Of a DNA stretch of 64,000 bases, positions 8,126 through 19,807 are shown piece after piece (within the stretch, counting starts at the first letter, position 1; the number at the start of each line of letters is the position of its first letter). The notes below the pieces were generated by a model that had not been told where the DNA came from, did not search any database, and saw only the letters and a program-made list of their open reading frames with translations. The position numbers were made by a program, and so were the translations under genes. The DNA comes from Zhongshania sp. GTDB lineage: Bacteria > Pseudomonadota > Gammaproteobacteria > Pseudomonadales > Spongiibacteraceae. Where the stretch lies: contig NZ_JARGNU010000001.1 in assembly GCF_029212375.1 (NCBI RefSeq), positions 310,001-374,000 on the forward strand, written 5' to 3'.

Positions 8126-10174
8126 TTAAAAGTCTAAACCCAGTTCAAGGTAGGCTGCTCGGGGTTCGCCAACAAAGTAACGGTAGTTACCAAAGGCATA
8201 ATCTGCGCGTTCGGCGTAATCTTCGTCACTTACGTTGTTAATTCGCAGTACGGAGTACAGTTGCTGGCTTAACTGCTGGCGCCAACGGAGATTGCCAAGG
8301 GTGTGGCCTGGGTAGCGGTAGAGATTGTCGCCGTCTAGGTAGTATCTGCCTTGATACTGCACTTCAAATTCAACAGTGCTGTTGGCGAAGGGCTGCCAGC
8401 GCAGGCGGGTGCTTGCTAGTTGACGGGGAGCGGTATCGAGCTCATTGCCTTCTGGTGCAAGCGCATCGTTGCCGTACTGGTGTTTGCTGTAGCTGGCTTG
8501 TAGTTGCCATTGCAGGCTGGGGCTGAGCTGCCAGTTAAAATCAGCTTCAATACCGCGGTCTAGGGTTTTGCCATTATTGATATTGCGGCGGTTGCTGTCT
8601 TGAATAATAACATCGTCTTTCTGCATCCAATACATGGCTACGCGGTAACTCAAGGTGGGCCACGTGCCTCTAAAACCAGCCTCTACGCTATTAAGTGATT
8701 CTTCGTCTAGCTCTGCACTGAGTTGCTGGGCCTGCAAGCGATATAACTCTGCGGCTTGGGGTGCGCGGAAGCCGTGGCTGGCATTGGCGAGAAGGTCAGT
8801 GTTGGCGCTGATGCTTTGAATGAGGCCAAGGTTAAATGAGCTGTTGCGAAAGCGTTGCTTGTCGTCAATTGGCCGTGCGTAGCGACAGGTGCCAGACGGA
8901 CAGGCACTGCCATCGGCGGCGGTATTGCCGCTCAGCATATTGTTCTGGTAATCGTAGAATTGAATGTCGTAACGCGCACCAAAATTAATTTTGGTGCGCT
9001 CTGCTGCCTGCCAATCGCCGCCAATAAACCACGCGCTGTATAAGGCATCTACATCGTAGTCGTACTGCTGGCCGGTGGGGAAGGAGGCAAAGCTGGCCTG
9101 CGCTTGGGATTGCTCAAGATAGGCCTTAGTCACCTCCATGTCGAAGCCGTTGTAGAGCGTGACGTTTTCACTGTAATTTTGATAAAAAGCGGTTTGCACC
9201 CCCACGCTGCGCTCACCATTTTCCTCTAGAGGAGTGCCTGGCAGGAAATGCTGTAAAAATTCCATCTCAGTAGCGCGAAAATAAGGGGTTACAACAAAGC
9301 GTGAATCTTTGTCGCCTTCGCGCTCAAAGCGGCTGTAAAAGCGCAGGCTCTTACTGTTGCGAAAGGCTTCGGGGTTAGGATTTTCGCGTTTGCGGCTGTT
9401 GTCTTGGTAGGCGTCTTTGCCAATTAAATAACCAGCGGTTTCTTGATTTAAGTTGCTGGCGGCTAGCAGCGATTGAATAGACCAGATATCCCCATGGTAG
9501 TCATGGCGGACATTGAGTTTTTGTTGATCAAAGCCCGAATCATCTTTATAGCCACCGTCGTGATTGCCTTGCGCGCTCAGACGGTAGCCGTGTTTGCCGC
9601 TGGTGTCGCTGTGGCTGAACTTTACGCGGCCGTATTCATGAGGACCGCCCTCAAGGGATAAATGGGTTTCTGGCTCAGTGCTAGGCGCTGCGCTAATCAC
9701 GTTGATAACGCCATTTAAAGCATTTGAACCGTGAACTGCAGTGCCTGGGCCGCGAATAACTTCGATGCGTTCGGCTTGCTCAGCGTTAACATCAAAGAGC
9801 CCGTTTACATTGCAAAAGCCGGGGGCGCGCAGCGGAATACCGTCTTCAGCAAAATAAAAGGCACCGCAGCTGCCGGTGCCGGTAAGTACTGCTGAGCGAA
9901 TCGCGGTGAGGTGTTCCTGGCCGTTACCGCGACTAATCCACACGCCGGGCGTTTGGCTGAGAATTTCACTAATGTGGGTGTGGCCCATATTATCGATGTC
10001 TTGCTTGTCGATAATACTGATCGCCAAACTCTGCTCTTTAAGTTGCTTTTCAACGCGGTTGGCGGTAACCGATACAAGTTCCGGTTTAGCTTTTGCCGCT
10101 GGTTCTGTGGCAAAACTAACGCTAGCAAATGTGCTGAGCGCTAATACTAAAAAAGGTGTAGGTTTAGTAGTCAT
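8126..10174 (-). CDS. TonB-dependent outer-membrane receptor
   Basis: A 682 aa protein with a signal peptide (about 22 residues, ending FATEP), a short TonB-box-like region (PELVSVTANRV) and a plug domain (residues about 45-160; IRGPGTAVHGSNALNGVINVI-type motif). A long beta-barrel follows, ending in the aromatic residue of LELGLDF. Such receptors import siderophores, cobalamin, metals or carbohydrates using TonB-ExbBD energy. The plug has two cysteines (TGSCGAFYF and GFCNVNG) and the barrel another pair (SACPSGTCRY), suggesting disulfides. The ligand cannot be deduced. I found no cobalamin riboswitch and no convincing Fur box upstream. It is a single gene read towards the small exported-protein gene. 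Confidence 0.9.
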   Translation of the reverse strand: MTTKPTPFLVLALSTFASVSFATEPAAKAKPELVSVTANRVEKQLKEQSLAISIIDKQDIDNMGHTHISEILSQTPGVWISRGNGQEHLTAIRSAVLTGTGSCGAFYFAEDGIPLRAPGFCNVNGLFDVNAEQAERIEVIRGPGTAVHGSNALNGVINVISAAPSTEPETHLSLEGGPHEYGRVKFSHSDTSGKHGYRLSAQGNHDGGYKDDSGFDQQKLNVRHDYHGDIWSIQSLLAASNLNQETAGYLIGKDAYQDNSRKRENPNPEAFRNSKSLRFYSRFEREGDKDSRFVVTPYFRATEMEFLQHFLPGTPLEENGERSVGVQTAFYQNYSENVTLYNGFDMEVTKAYLEQSQAQASFASFPTGQQYDYDVDALYSAWFIGGDWQAAERTKINFGARYDIQFYDYQNNMLSGNTAADGSACPSGTCRYARPIDDKQRFRNSSFNLGLIQSISANTDLLANASHGFRAPQAAELYRLQAQQLSAELDEESLNSVEAGFRGTWPTLSYRVAMYWMQKDDVIIQDSNRRNINNGKTLDRGIEADFNWQLSPSLQWQLQASYSKHQYGNDALAPEGNELDTAPRQLASTRLRWQPFANSTVEFEVQYQGRYYLDGDNLYRYPGHTLGNLRWRQQLSQQLYSVLRINNVSDEDYAERADYAFGNYRYFVGEPRAAYLELGLDF

Positions 10175-10486
10175 TCGAAAGCCTGTCCTGTAGCTGCTGC
10201 GCTAGTGTTTTTATCGTGCGTAAAAGCAACGTTTGCGAGTTATGTCGGGAAATATCACAATTGCACTCGCCGCGAGTGTGTTGATATCGAGCGCTCTGCG
10301 CTTCTAAAACTGCCGACTTGCGGCGGAATTGGTGCGCAAGAGTGTAATAGCAGTGGGCCGTATTGAAAAGTGTTGGTGTGTTATTGGCAAGTAATTAAAT
10401 TTAGTGACAAGAGACTGAGGCGGTTTTTCCGATTGGAAAACCTTGCCTTGGGGGCTGATATTTAAAATATCGAGGTGTTCTAAAGA
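10175..10486. other. Noncoding gap between the TonB receptor gene and tRNA-Leu
   Basis: This 312 bp stretch is the leader of the receptor gene (minus strand) and the trailer of tRNA-Leu. It holds the hairpin at 10422-10442 and a second inverted repeat, GATATTT/AAATATC, just after the tRNA end. I see no open frame with coding character, no B12-box and no Fur-box. Confidence 0.5.
10422..10442 (-). terminator. Hairpin downstream of tRNA-Leu
   Basis: On the minus strand GGTTTTCC-AATC-GGAAAAACC forms a tight stem-loop about 45 nt after the tRNA 3' end. It has no following T-run, so it may be a processing or termination structure rather than a classic terminator. Confidence 0.35.
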
Positions 10487-10571
10487 TGGTACCAGTGGGC
10501 GGACTCGAACCGCCACTCCCGAAGGAACCAGATTTTGAATCTAGCGTGTCTACCAATTTCACCACACTGGC
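10487..10571 (-). tRNA. tRNA-Leu (anticodon CAA)
   Basis: The 85 nt minus-strand sequence folds as a class II tRNA. The acceptor stem is GCCAGTG/CACTGGT with discriminator A and an encoded CCA end. The D-arm contains AATTGGTAGAC, the anticodon stem is CTAGA/TCTGG with loop TTCAAAA, and a long variable arm (TTCCTTCGGGAG region) is followed by the T-arm GGTTCGAGTCC. The loop places CAA at positions 34-36, so it reads UUG leucine codons. It has its own strong promoter upstream and no tRNA neighbours. Confidence 0.95.
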
Positions 10572-10587
10572 ATGTGATTGGGGCGCG

Positions 10588-10615
10588 ATTATAGCAAGCT
10601 TTTTCGTGGCGTCAA
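10588..10615 (-). promoter_or_regulatory. Sigma-70 promoter of tRNA-Leu
   Basis: On the minus strand TTGACG (10615-10610) and TATAAT (10593-10588) are separated by 16 bp and lie 17 bp before the tRNA 5' end. A GCGCCCC stretch, like a stringent discriminator, follows the -10 box, as is common for stable RNA genes. Confidence 0.8.
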
Positions 10616-10739
10616 TCGACCATTACAGTTTTCTTAATATATCTCGAAATACAGGGCTTATTTACTGAAATTTGGTCGGCGGTGGAGTCCATCGCCAATT
10701 TCCGCTAATCTTGCGCCCTTTCTATTGAATACCGACATT

Positions 10740-13283
<2,544 letters not shown>

Positions 13284-13351
13284 GTTGAGTTTTGTCACTT
13301 GCGCGTCGGTGTTAAGCTGCTATTGGGCTGGCGAAAATGAAAGGAATAGCA

Positions 13352-13888
13352 ATGTTATATGAACTGGGTGAGCGCCGAGTGCGACTAGAGGGTGGTGGCC
13401 ATTTTGTCGCTGACAATGCCACTGTTATTGGTTCGGTGGTGCTCAAAGACGAGGCCAGCATCTGGTTTAATGTAGTCATTCGCGGCGATGTAGATCAGAT
13501 TGTGGTCGGGGCGCGCAGCAATATTCAGGATGGCTCTGTGCTGCATGTCGACGGCGGTTTTCCAATGCATATTGGCGACGATGTCACGGTGGGACATAAA
13601 GTTATGTTGCACGGCTGTACGATTGGCGACGGTAGCTTGATCGGTATTAATTCGGTGATTTTAAACGGCGCCAAAATTGGTAAGGGCTGCTTAATTGGCG
13701 CAAATTCGCTGGTTACCGAAGGTGCAGTTATTCCCGATGGTGCCTTGGTTATGGGGGCGCCAGCGAAGGTTAAGCGCTTGTTGACAGGCGAAGAGCAGGC
13801 GGCATTGATCCTCTCCGCAGCGCATTACGTGGAGAACGGTCAGCGCTTTAATGCTGATTTACGTCCACAAGCGACGCCAGAAAAATGA
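13352..13888 (+). CDS. Gamma-carbonic anhydrase family protein (YrdA/PaaY-like)
   Basis: A 178 aa left-handed beta-helix protein of hexapeptide repeats, visible as recurrent [LIV]GxxxxIGxxxxI units (ATVIGSVVL, VTVGHKVMLHGCTIGDGSLIG, AKIGKGCLIGANSLV). Zinc ligands expected in the family are seen as His in SVLHVDGG, VGHKVMLHGC and the next turn. Members are trimeric and either hydrate CO2 or act as thioesterases or acetyltransferase relatives. The activity cannot be assigned here. ATG 13352 is chosen because AAGGAATAGC lies just upstream; an ATG at 13337 is possible. The stop overlaps the next gene as ATGA. Confidence 0.85.
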   Translation: MLYELGERRVRLEGGGHFVADNATVIGSVVLKDEASIWFNVVIRGDVDQIVVGARSNIQDGSVLHVDGGFPMHIGDDVTVGHKVMLHGCTIGDGSLIGINSVILNGAKIGKGCLIGANSLVTEGAVIPDGALVMGAPAKVKRLLTGEEQAALILSAAHYVENGQRFNADLRPQATPEK

Positions 13889-14079
13889 GTGTCGAAATTA
13901 AAGAGAAGCCGGTCGCCTCACCCTGTGTGTCGGTGTGTGCGCTGGATGAAGAAGACATCTGCATGGGCTGCTATCGGAGCTTACGCGAGATTGGCGATTG
14001 GTCTGAGTTAAATAATGCTGCTAAGCGCGAGGTGATTGTGCTTGCTAATCAGCGTTGTCGCGCTAGGTACGGTAGCTAA
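13885..14079 (+). CDS. DUF1289 domain-containing protein
   Basis: A 64 aa protein with the DUF1289 cysteine pattern: SPCVSVCALDEEDICMGCYRS, giving four cysteines (near residues 14, 18, 26 and 29) that may bind zinc or an iron-sulfur centre. It is followed by REIGDW, a well-conserved part of the family. The function is unknown. It is translationally coupled to the gamma-carbonic anhydrase gene by a 4 bp overlap and converges on the CorB-like gene. Confidence 0.85.
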   Translation: MSVEIKEKPVASPCVSVCALDEEDICMGCYRSLREIGDWSELNNAAKREVIVLANQRCRARYGS

Positions 14080-14091
14080 GCGTGTTTTGCC

Positions 14092-15360
14092 TTAGTGGCG
14101 CGCTTTGGGTTTAACGTAAGCGCGTACCGATTGAATAAGATTGCCCTTCATTTCGATAATTTCAAAGCGGTAGCGGCCGATAGACACGCCAACTGATGCC
14201 TCGGGAAAGGACTCTAACTTCTCAAGCAGTAAACCATTGAGGGTCTTGGGGCCATCGGTGGGCAGCTCCCATTTCATGCTTTTATTTATATCGCGAATAG
14301 TCGTGGTGCCATCAACCAAATAGCTGCCGTCGGGCTGGTGAATAATGTCTTCGGTGTCGGTGCTGAGGTTGGATGTGAACTCGCCGACAATCTCTTCAAG
14401 CAAGTCTTCTAAGGTCACAATTCCCTGCATAACCCCGTACTCGTCAACAACAATGCCGAGCCGGCGTTTCTGTTTCTGAAAATTAAATAGCTGGGTGTTG
14501 AGTGGTGTGCCTTCGGGTATGAAATAGGGGTCGCGCACCGATTGCAGTAGGGCATCGCGCTGCACGCGGCCCTGCTCGTCGACGCTGTTGATAATGTCGC
14601 GCTGGTGCAAAATGCCAACGATATTGTCGATGTCATTTTGGTAAACGGGAATGCGGGTGAATTCGGCGTCGCGCAATTTTCGAATAATGGCGTCGGTATT
14701 GGCATCAATATCGATGCCAAATACTTCATTGCGAGGAATCATAATATCGTCGACGGTGATCTGTTCCAGATCGAGGATGTTCATCAACATCCCTTTGTGG
14801 TGCTTGGGTATGAGGTGGCCGGCCTCGCCAACGATGGTGCGTAATTCCTCTAGGCCAATATGTTCTGAGCCGTCATTCTTCTCAATGCGGGTCAGGCGCA
14901 ACACAAAGTGGGTGACATGGCTGACCAGCCAAATCACCGGAAACAATAAGGTTTTTAGCGGCAGCAAGATATGGCTGACGGTGTAGGCTACGGCTTCGGA
15001 TTTGTAGGCGGCGATGGTCTTGGGGATGATCTCGGCGAATATTAAAAACACCAAAGTCAGCAATATTGAAGCTGGTACCACGGCGTTGTCGCCGTACATG
15101 CGAATGGCAACAATAGTGGCAATAGAGGCGGCCAGATTGTTAACCAGATTATTGCCGATCAGAATGGTGCTGATTAGGCTATCGGGTTCTTCAAGCAGTT
15201 TGGAGGCGCGCTTGGCGCCGCGATGGCCTGATTTGGCACGATGACGCAGGCGATATCTGTTGAGGGACATCATTCCGGTTTCGGAGCCGGAAAAGAATCC
15301 GGACAGAATGATCAGTGCAGCTAATATGCCAAAGAGAAGACCCAGCGGTGCCTCGTTCAA
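14092..15360 (-). CDS. CNNM/CorB-family transporter with CBS domains (HlyC/CorC family)
   Basis: A 422 aa inner-membrane protein. The N-terminal DUF21/CNNM domain (residues about 1-190) has several membrane segments and the GFFSGSETGMMSLNRYRL motif. A CBS pair (about 200-330; IPRNEVFGID, FTRIPVYQND) and a C-terminal CorC_HlyC domain (about 345-420) follow. The family transports Mg2+ or Co2+, or regulates such transport. The order CorB-like then CcsA-like gene next to ffh is a conserved gammaproteobacterial arrangement. The gene is read in the same direction as the CcsA-like gene, 84 bp downstream of it. Confidence 0.88.
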   Translation of the reverse strand: MNEAPLGLLFGILAALIILSGFFSGSETGMMSLNRYRLRHRAKSGHRGAKRASKLLEEPDSLISTILIGNNLVNNLAASIATIVAIRMYGDNAVVPASILLTLVFLIFAEIIPKTIAAYKSEAVAYTVSHILLPLKTLLFPVIWLVSHVTHFVLRLTRIEKNDGSEHIGLEELRTIVGEAGHLIPKHHKGMLMNILDLEQITVDDIMIPRNEVFGIDIDANTDAIIRKLRDAEFTRIPVYQNDIDNIVGILHQRDIINSVDEQGRVQRDALLQSVRDPYFIPEGTPLNTQLFNFQKQKRRLGIVVDEYGVMQGIVTLEDLLEEIVGEFTSNLSTDTEDIIHQPDGSYLVDGTTTIRDINKSMKWELPTDGPKTLNGLLLEKLESFPEASVGVSIGRYRFEIIEMKGNLIQSVRAYVKPKARH

Positions 15361-15444
15361 AAAGCCCAGAACCCCTTAATATGAAATGAGTGCCAATCTT
15401 GAAGAAAAATGTGGGGCACGACAAGCGTAATCTCTGCTTCGGTA

Positions 15445-16230
15445 TTAATGAATGATTAGCGAGAGCGCAATTTTGGTGCCAAGGTAGCCTAGCAATAGGC
15501 AGGCAAAGGCCCATAGCGTCCAGCGTATGGCGATATTGCCGCGCCAACCAAGGGCGGCGCGACCCCATAATAAAATTGCCAGCAACACCCAAGATAAAAC
15601 CGAAAACACCGTTTTGTGCAGCAGATGCTGGGCGAGAATATCGTCTACATAGATTGCGCCGGTAACTATAGCCAAACTCAGTAGAATAAATCCCGCCCAA
15701 ATTAATTCAAACAGCATGGCTTCCATGGTTTGCAGGGGCGGTAAAATACTGGGTAAGCCTTTTAAGCGGTGGTCGCGGAGCATTCTATTTTGCAGGGCGA
15801 GCACAATGGCTTGCACGGCGGCAATTGTGAGCATGCTATAGGCGAGTATCGACAGCAGGATATGGCTTAATACCCCAAGGGTTTGGTGATCTAGTAATTG
15901 TTGTTTGCTTGGCACCAGTAATTCTGCGGTTAAGCTAATTGCGGCGAGGGGGTAGAGCGCAATCAATAAATTGTGCAGTGGCCTGCGCAGGCTGGCGCTG
16001 AGGGTGATAACGCAAATAAGCCAAGTAATGAGGGATAAAACTTGTATAACACCTAGGTCCATTCCTGCCGTGGTCGAGATGGCGGTAAACGCAGCCACGG
16101 CATGGCTCAGCGTGGCAAGTAAACCTGGCGCCAGGCTGCGGTAGCTGATTGGCGAATTAATTGAGCGGTATTGAATACTCGCGGCAACAAGATAGAGCGT
16201 AATGGCTGCGATGCTGCTGTATAGATTCAT
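15445..16230 (-). CDS. CcsA/HemX-like cytochrome c assembly membrane protein (YpjD-type)
   Basis: A 261 aa membrane protein with about eight hydrophobic segments. Conserved histidines appear as LGVLSHILLSILAY near residue 128 and HLLHKTVFSVLSW near 205, matching the haem-handling family that includes CcsA and YpjD. In gammaproteobacteria this protein is regularly found beside ffh and the CorB-like gene. Its exact role is uncertain; haem or cytochrome c maturation is assumed from the family. It is divergent from ffh, with a 212 bp gap that carries both promoters. Confidence 0.82.
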   Translation of the reverse strand: MNLYSSIAAITLYLVAASIQYRSINSPISYRSLAPGLLATLSHAVAAFTAISTTAGMDLGVIQVLSLITWLICVITLSASLRRPLHNLLIALYPLAAISLTAELLVPSKQQLLDHQTLGVLSHILLSILAYSMLTIAAVQAIVLALQNRMLRDHRLKGLPSILPPLQTMEAMLFELIWAGFILLSLAIVTGAIYVDDILAQHLLHKTVFSVLSWVLLAILLWGRAALGWRGNIAIRWTLWAFACLLLGYLGTKIALSLIIH

Positions 16231-16273
16231 AGGTTCGGTATGGCCAATATGTCGTTGATGTGTGCACTGAGCG

Positions 16274-16302
16274 TTGGGTCTGTCTTGAGACTCGGTTATA
16301 CT
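16274..16302 (+). promoter_or_regulatory. Candidate sigma-70 promoter of ffh
   Basis: TTGGGT (16274-16279) and TATACT (16297-16302) are spaced by 17 bp, about 140 bp before the ffh start. The -10 match is good and the -35 match partial. Confidence 0.4.
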
Positions 16303-16442
16303 GCTGCGCTATCGTGTAAAGCCTGCGTATTTCTAGGTGCACAAGTGAATAGGATTGTAAGCGGGTTCACGCAAGAATGTCGACTCGAACCGCGATTTCC
16401 TTATGCTACCGGCAGAATCTAAGAGATTGAGAGAGTTTAAGC

Positions 16443-17816
16443 ATGTTTGAGAATTTAACGGAACGCTTATCGCAAACCCTGCGCCATGTTACTGGGCAGG
16501 CGCGCTTGACCGATGACAATATTAGCGAGGCCATGCGCGACGTGCGAATGGCGCTGCTAGAAGCAGATGTTGCGCTGCCGGTAGTAAAAGATTTTGTTGA
16601 AGCGGTGCGCAGCCGCGCTGTGGGCCAGGAGGTGAGTAAAAGCCTAAGCCCCGGCCAGATGTTTATTAAGATCGTTCAGCAAGAGCTGGAGCAGATTATG
16701 GGGCTTAAGAATGAAGCCCTTAATTTAGCGACCCAGCCGCCGGCGGTTATTTTGATGGCGGGTTTACAGGGCGCGGGTAAAACCACTTCGGTCGCGAAAT
16801 TAGCTAAATTCTTGCAAGAAAAGCACAAGAAGAAAGTGATGGTGGTCAGTGTCGATGTCTATCGCCCTGCTGCAATTAAACAGCTAGAAACCTTGGCGAC
16901 TGATGTTGGTGCGGGCTTTTTTCCGAGCAACAATGAGCAGAAGCCGGTTACTATTGCGCAGGCGGCCATTGCCGAAGCCAAGCTGCGTTTTTACGACGTG
17001 CTTATTGTTGATACCGCTGGTCGTCTGCATATCGACACCGACATGATGACCGAGATCAAAGATCTTCATGCTGCGATAAAGCCGGTGGAAACCTTGTTTG
17101 TGGTCGATGCCATGACCGGCCAAGACGCTGCCAATACCGCCAAGGCCTTTGGCGAGGCGTTGCCGCTCACAGGGGTTATTCTGACCAAGGCGGATGCTGA
17201 TAGCCGGGGTGGCGCGGCATTGTCGGTGCGCCATATTACCGGTAAGCCAATTAAATTTATGGGGGTCGGCGAAAAAATCGATGCCCTCGACCCTTTCTAC
17301 CCAGATCGTATTGCTTCGCGCATCCTTGGTATGGGCGATATTCTGTCGTTAATCGATGAGGCAGAATCGAAGCTCGACAAAGATAAAGCCGAGAAACTGG
17401 CCAAGAAGCTTAAGAAAGGCAAGAAGTTTGATCTGGAAGATCTTCGCGACCAGCTCCAGCAAATGCAAAATATGGGCGGCATGAAAGGGTTGCTCGATAA
17501 ATTGCCGGGCATGGGCAATATGGCGCAAATGGCTCAAAGCCAAATGGATACCAAAATGTTTACCCGCATGGAGGCCATTATCAACTCGATGACCCCAGCG
17601 GAGCGTCGCAATCCGGATTTACTTAATGGTTCGCGCAAGCGTCGTATTACCGTTGGCTCAGGTACTGAGATTCAGGATTTGAACCGATTGCTTAAGCAGC
17701 ACAAACAAATGGCCAAGATGATGAAAAAAATGGGCCAGAAGGGTGGTATGACTAATATGATGCGAGGCATGGGTGGAATGATGCCGCCTGGCGGTGGTCG
17801 TTTTCCAGGAATGTAA
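16443..17816 (+). CDS. ffh: Signal recognition particle protein Ffh
   Basis: The SRP54 GTPase that, with 4.5S RNA, targets nascent membrane proteins to FtsY and SecYEG. The 457 aa protein shows an N domain, then the G domain with Walker A GLQGAGKTTSVAKL near residue 105, DVYRPAAIKQLETLA near 140, DTAGRL near 188 and TKADAD near 245. The methionine-rich M domain ends in a GMGGMMPPGGGRFPGM tail. The SRP RNA gene is not in this window. It is upstream of the rpsP operon but separated by a 326 bp leader with its own promoter. Confidence 0.97.
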   Translation: MFENLTERLSQTLRHVTGQARLTDDNISEAMRDVRMALLEADVALPVVKDFVEAVRSRAVGQEVSKSLSPGQMFIKIVQQELEQIMGLKNEALNLATQPPAVILMAGLQGAGKTTSVAKLAKFLQEKHKKKVMVVSVDVYRPAAIKQLETLATDVGAGFFPSNNEQKPVTIAQAAIAEAKLRFYDVLIVDTAGRLHIDTDMMTEIKDLHAAIKPVETLFVVDAMTGQDAANTAKAFGEALPLTGVILTKADADSRGGAALSVRHITGKPIKFMGVGEKIDALDPFYPDRIASRILGMGDILSLIDEAESKLDKDKAEKLAKKLKKGKKFDLEDLRDQLQQMQNMGGMKGLLDKLPGMGNMAQMAQSQMDTKMFTRMEAIINSMTPAERRNPDLLNGSRKRRITVGSGTEIQDLNRLLKQHKQMAKMMKKMGQKGGMTNMMRGMGGMMPPGGGRFPGM

Positions 17817-18142
17817 TTTGTCTTGTGGAGTTTGAATTGTTCGCTGCGGTTGGTTTTGATTTAAAACTGGTCGCTTAGCGTTTCTATATTCCACTTTGTA
17901 AAAGTAGTTTAACATCTTGAAATAATTATATTTTTTTGGTTTTTATAAGGTCTGGGTGTTAGTGGTTTAACCGTAATAATGTGTAGGCCGCTGCGCTCAG
18001 AAGAAAAACTGCGCTAAGTGTTTCATATATCGCTTATTTCCCTTATAATTCCGCGCCTTTATGGCTTCGGCCAGTAAATGCTTCGAATTTTTCGATAAGC
18101 AGGCGTTTGTTGCCTGCCCAAATGCTAGGAAATGGAACAAGA
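17817..18142 (+). promoter_or_regulatory. rpsP operon leader with promoter and hairpin
   Basis: This 326 bp gap has no coding character. TATAAT at 18043-18048 with TTCATA at 18021-18026 (16 bp spacing) is a good promoter candidate. It is followed by a GC-rich CCGCGCC discriminator-like stretch, which suits a growth-rate-controlled ribosomal operon. A GCAGGC/GCCTGC hairpin with a 7 nt loop at 18099-18117 lies in the 5' UTR, 25 nt before the rpsP start. The rest, 17817-18020, is AT-rich and shows nothing recognisable. Confidence 0.5.
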
Positions 18143-18391
18143 ATGGTCATTATTCGTTTGGCACGTGGTGGTTCTAAAAAACGCCCATTTTATCATCTGA
18201 CAGTTACTGACAGCCGCACTTCACGCGACGGTCGTTTTATTGAGCGCGTTGGTTTCTTCAACCCGGTTGCCCGTGGTAATGAAGAGCGTTTGCGTGTTGA
18301 TAACGCGCGCGTTGAGCATTGGGTGTCTAAAGGCGCGCAATTGTCTGACCGCGTTGCAAAGTTGCTGAAAGACGCACCTGCTGCAGCTTAA
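18143..18391 (+). CDS. rpsP: Small ribosomal subunit protein bS16
   Basis: An 82 aa ribosomal protein beginning [19 protein letters not shown] with [21 protein letters not shown], both diagnostic of bS16. ATG 18143 is chosen; an upstream TTG in frame adds residues not seen in the family. It heads the rpsP-rimM-trmD-rplS operon, and rimM starts at the base directly after its stop. Confidence 0.97.
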   Translation: MVIIRLARGGSKKRPFYHLTVTDSRTSRDGRFIERVGFFNPVARGNEERLRVDNARVEHWVSKGAQLSDRVAKLLKDAPAAA

Positions 18392-18937
18392 ATGTCAGCG
18401 CTTGCCCCGCAAGGCCGGGTGATAATCGCTAAGATTACAGCGGTTTACGGGGTAAAAGGATGGGTGAAGATACATTCATTCACCGATCCCTTAAGTAATT
18501 TTTTTGGCTACAGTGATGTTTACTTTTGCAAGTCTGGAAAGTGGCAGCGCGCCGAGTTTGACGAGTGTCGGCCTCACGGCAAAGGCATCGTCGGCCACTT
18601 GGTGGGTGTAGATGACCGCGATGCAGCTGCTGCATTCTGTGGTTTAGAACTGGCTGTAGCTGGAGACGCCTTACCGGCGTTAGAAGAAGACGATTTTTAT
18701 TGGCATCAGTTGATTGGCCTTAAGGTTAATACGCTGCTGCCCTCCGGTGAAAGCTGTTTGCTGGGTGAGGTGGATCACCTCCTCGAAACAGGTGCCAACG
18801 ATGTGCTGGTGGTACGTAAGTGCGCGGGCAGTATCGACGATAAGGAACGTTTGATTCCTTATGTGCCGAGACAGTTTGTAAAAGATATCGATCTTGATGC
18901 CAAGGTGATATCGGTGGACTGGGATCCTGAGTTCTAA
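18392..18937 (+). CDS. rimM: Ribosome maturation factor RimM
   Basis: RimM binds bS19 and assists maturation of the 30S head. The 181 aa protein has an N-terminal RimM barrel (GRVIIAKITAVYGVKGWVKIHSFTD) and a C-terminal PRC-barrel (YWHQLIGLKVNT through LIPYVPRQFVKDIDL). The start codon directly abuts the rpsP stop, so translation is coupled. It precedes trmD by 81 bp. Confidence 0.95.
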   Translation: MSALAPQGRVIIAKITAVYGVKGWVKIHSFTDPLSNFFGYSDVYFCKSGKWQRAEFDECRPHGKGIVGHLVGVDDRDAAAAFCGLELAVAGDALPALEEDDFYWHQLIGLKVNTLLPSGESCLLGEVDHLLETGANDVLVVRKCAGSIDDKERLIPYVPRQFVKDIDLDAKVISVDWDPEF

Positions 18938-19018
18938 TTTTAGGGACTTAGGTTTGCTGGTAAGGGTGCTGGGCCAACAGGGCTGGGCCATAAAGGCTGA
19001 GTCATAGGGGACAGTGTC

Positions 19019-19759
19019 GTGGAAATATCGGTGATTAGCCTGTTTCCCGAGATGTTTGCCGCAGTGCGCGATTACGGCGTTACGGGGCGAGCAGTTCAGA
19101 ACGGATTGCTAAGTATAACGTGTTGTAATCCGCGGGATTTCACCACGGATCGTCATCAGACAGTGGATGACCGGCCCTATGGGGGCGGCCCAGGTATGGT
19201 GATGAAGACTGAGCCTCTGCAGCAAGCAATTGCGGTCGCAAAGGCTTCGGTAGCGCCAGGCGCGACAGTGATTTATCTGTCACCGCAGGGGCGACCGCTA
19301 ACGCAAGCCGGACTGGCTGAATTGGCGGCAAAGCCTTCGCTAATATTGTTAGCGGGGCGCTATGAGGGTGTCGATGAACGCCTGATTGACAGCGAAGTCG
19401 ACGAAGAGTGGTCGATTGGCGATTACGTATTAAGTGGCGGTGAGTTGGCTGCCATGGTGATGATCGATGGTTTAAGTCGTTTGTTGCCAGGTGTTCTCGG
19501 ACACCATCTGTCGGCAGAGCAAGATTCCTTTGCTGAAGGTTTGCTGGATTGTCCGCACTACACGCGGCCTGAGCACTACCGCGATATGGCGGTGCCAGAC
19601 GTGTTGTTAAGTGGCAATCATGAAGCGATACGACGCTGGCGGCTGAAACAGTCGCTAGGTCGGACATGGTTACGGCGCAGAGATTTACTTGAAAAAGTAG
19701 AACTTAGCGACGAACAAAATAAACTGCTGGCGGAATTTATCCGTGAGCTTGACGATTAA
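19019..19759 (+). CDS. trmD: tRNA (guanine-N1)-methyltransferase TrmD
   Basis: TrmD methylates G37 of tRNAs reading CNN codons, using SAM, and prevents +1 frameshifting. The protein starts at GTG 19019 after AGGGGACAG and reads [13 protein letters not shown]. The SPOUT trefoil-knot SAM site is seen as [15 protein letters not shown] near residue 108 and [19 protein letters not shown] near 130. The [13 protein letters not shown] motif near residue 50 is the usual substrate loop. The length of 246 aa is normal. It lies third in the rpsP operon. Confidence 0.96.
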   Translation: MEISVISLFPEMFAAVRDYGVTGRAVQNGLLSITCCNPRDFTTDRHQTVDDRPYGGGPGMVMKTEPLQQAIAVAKASVAPGATVIYLSPQGRPLTQAGLAELAAKPSLILLAGRYEGVDERLIDSEVDEEWSIGDYVLSGGELAAMVMIDGLSRLLPGVLGHHLSAEQDSFAEGLLDCPHYTRPEHYRDMAVPDVLLSGNHEAIRRWRLKQSLGRTWLRRRDLLEKVELSDEQNKLLAEFIRELDD

Positions 19760-19807
19760 TTGACATCTAGCTGCGAAGCTACAAACCTTTGAATTTAGGA
19801 GCATGCC

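Noticed and set aside
10175-10486. Cobalamin riboswitch or Fur box before the TonB receptor
   Set aside because: No GCCACTG-type B12-box and no GATAATGATAATC-like dyad were found.
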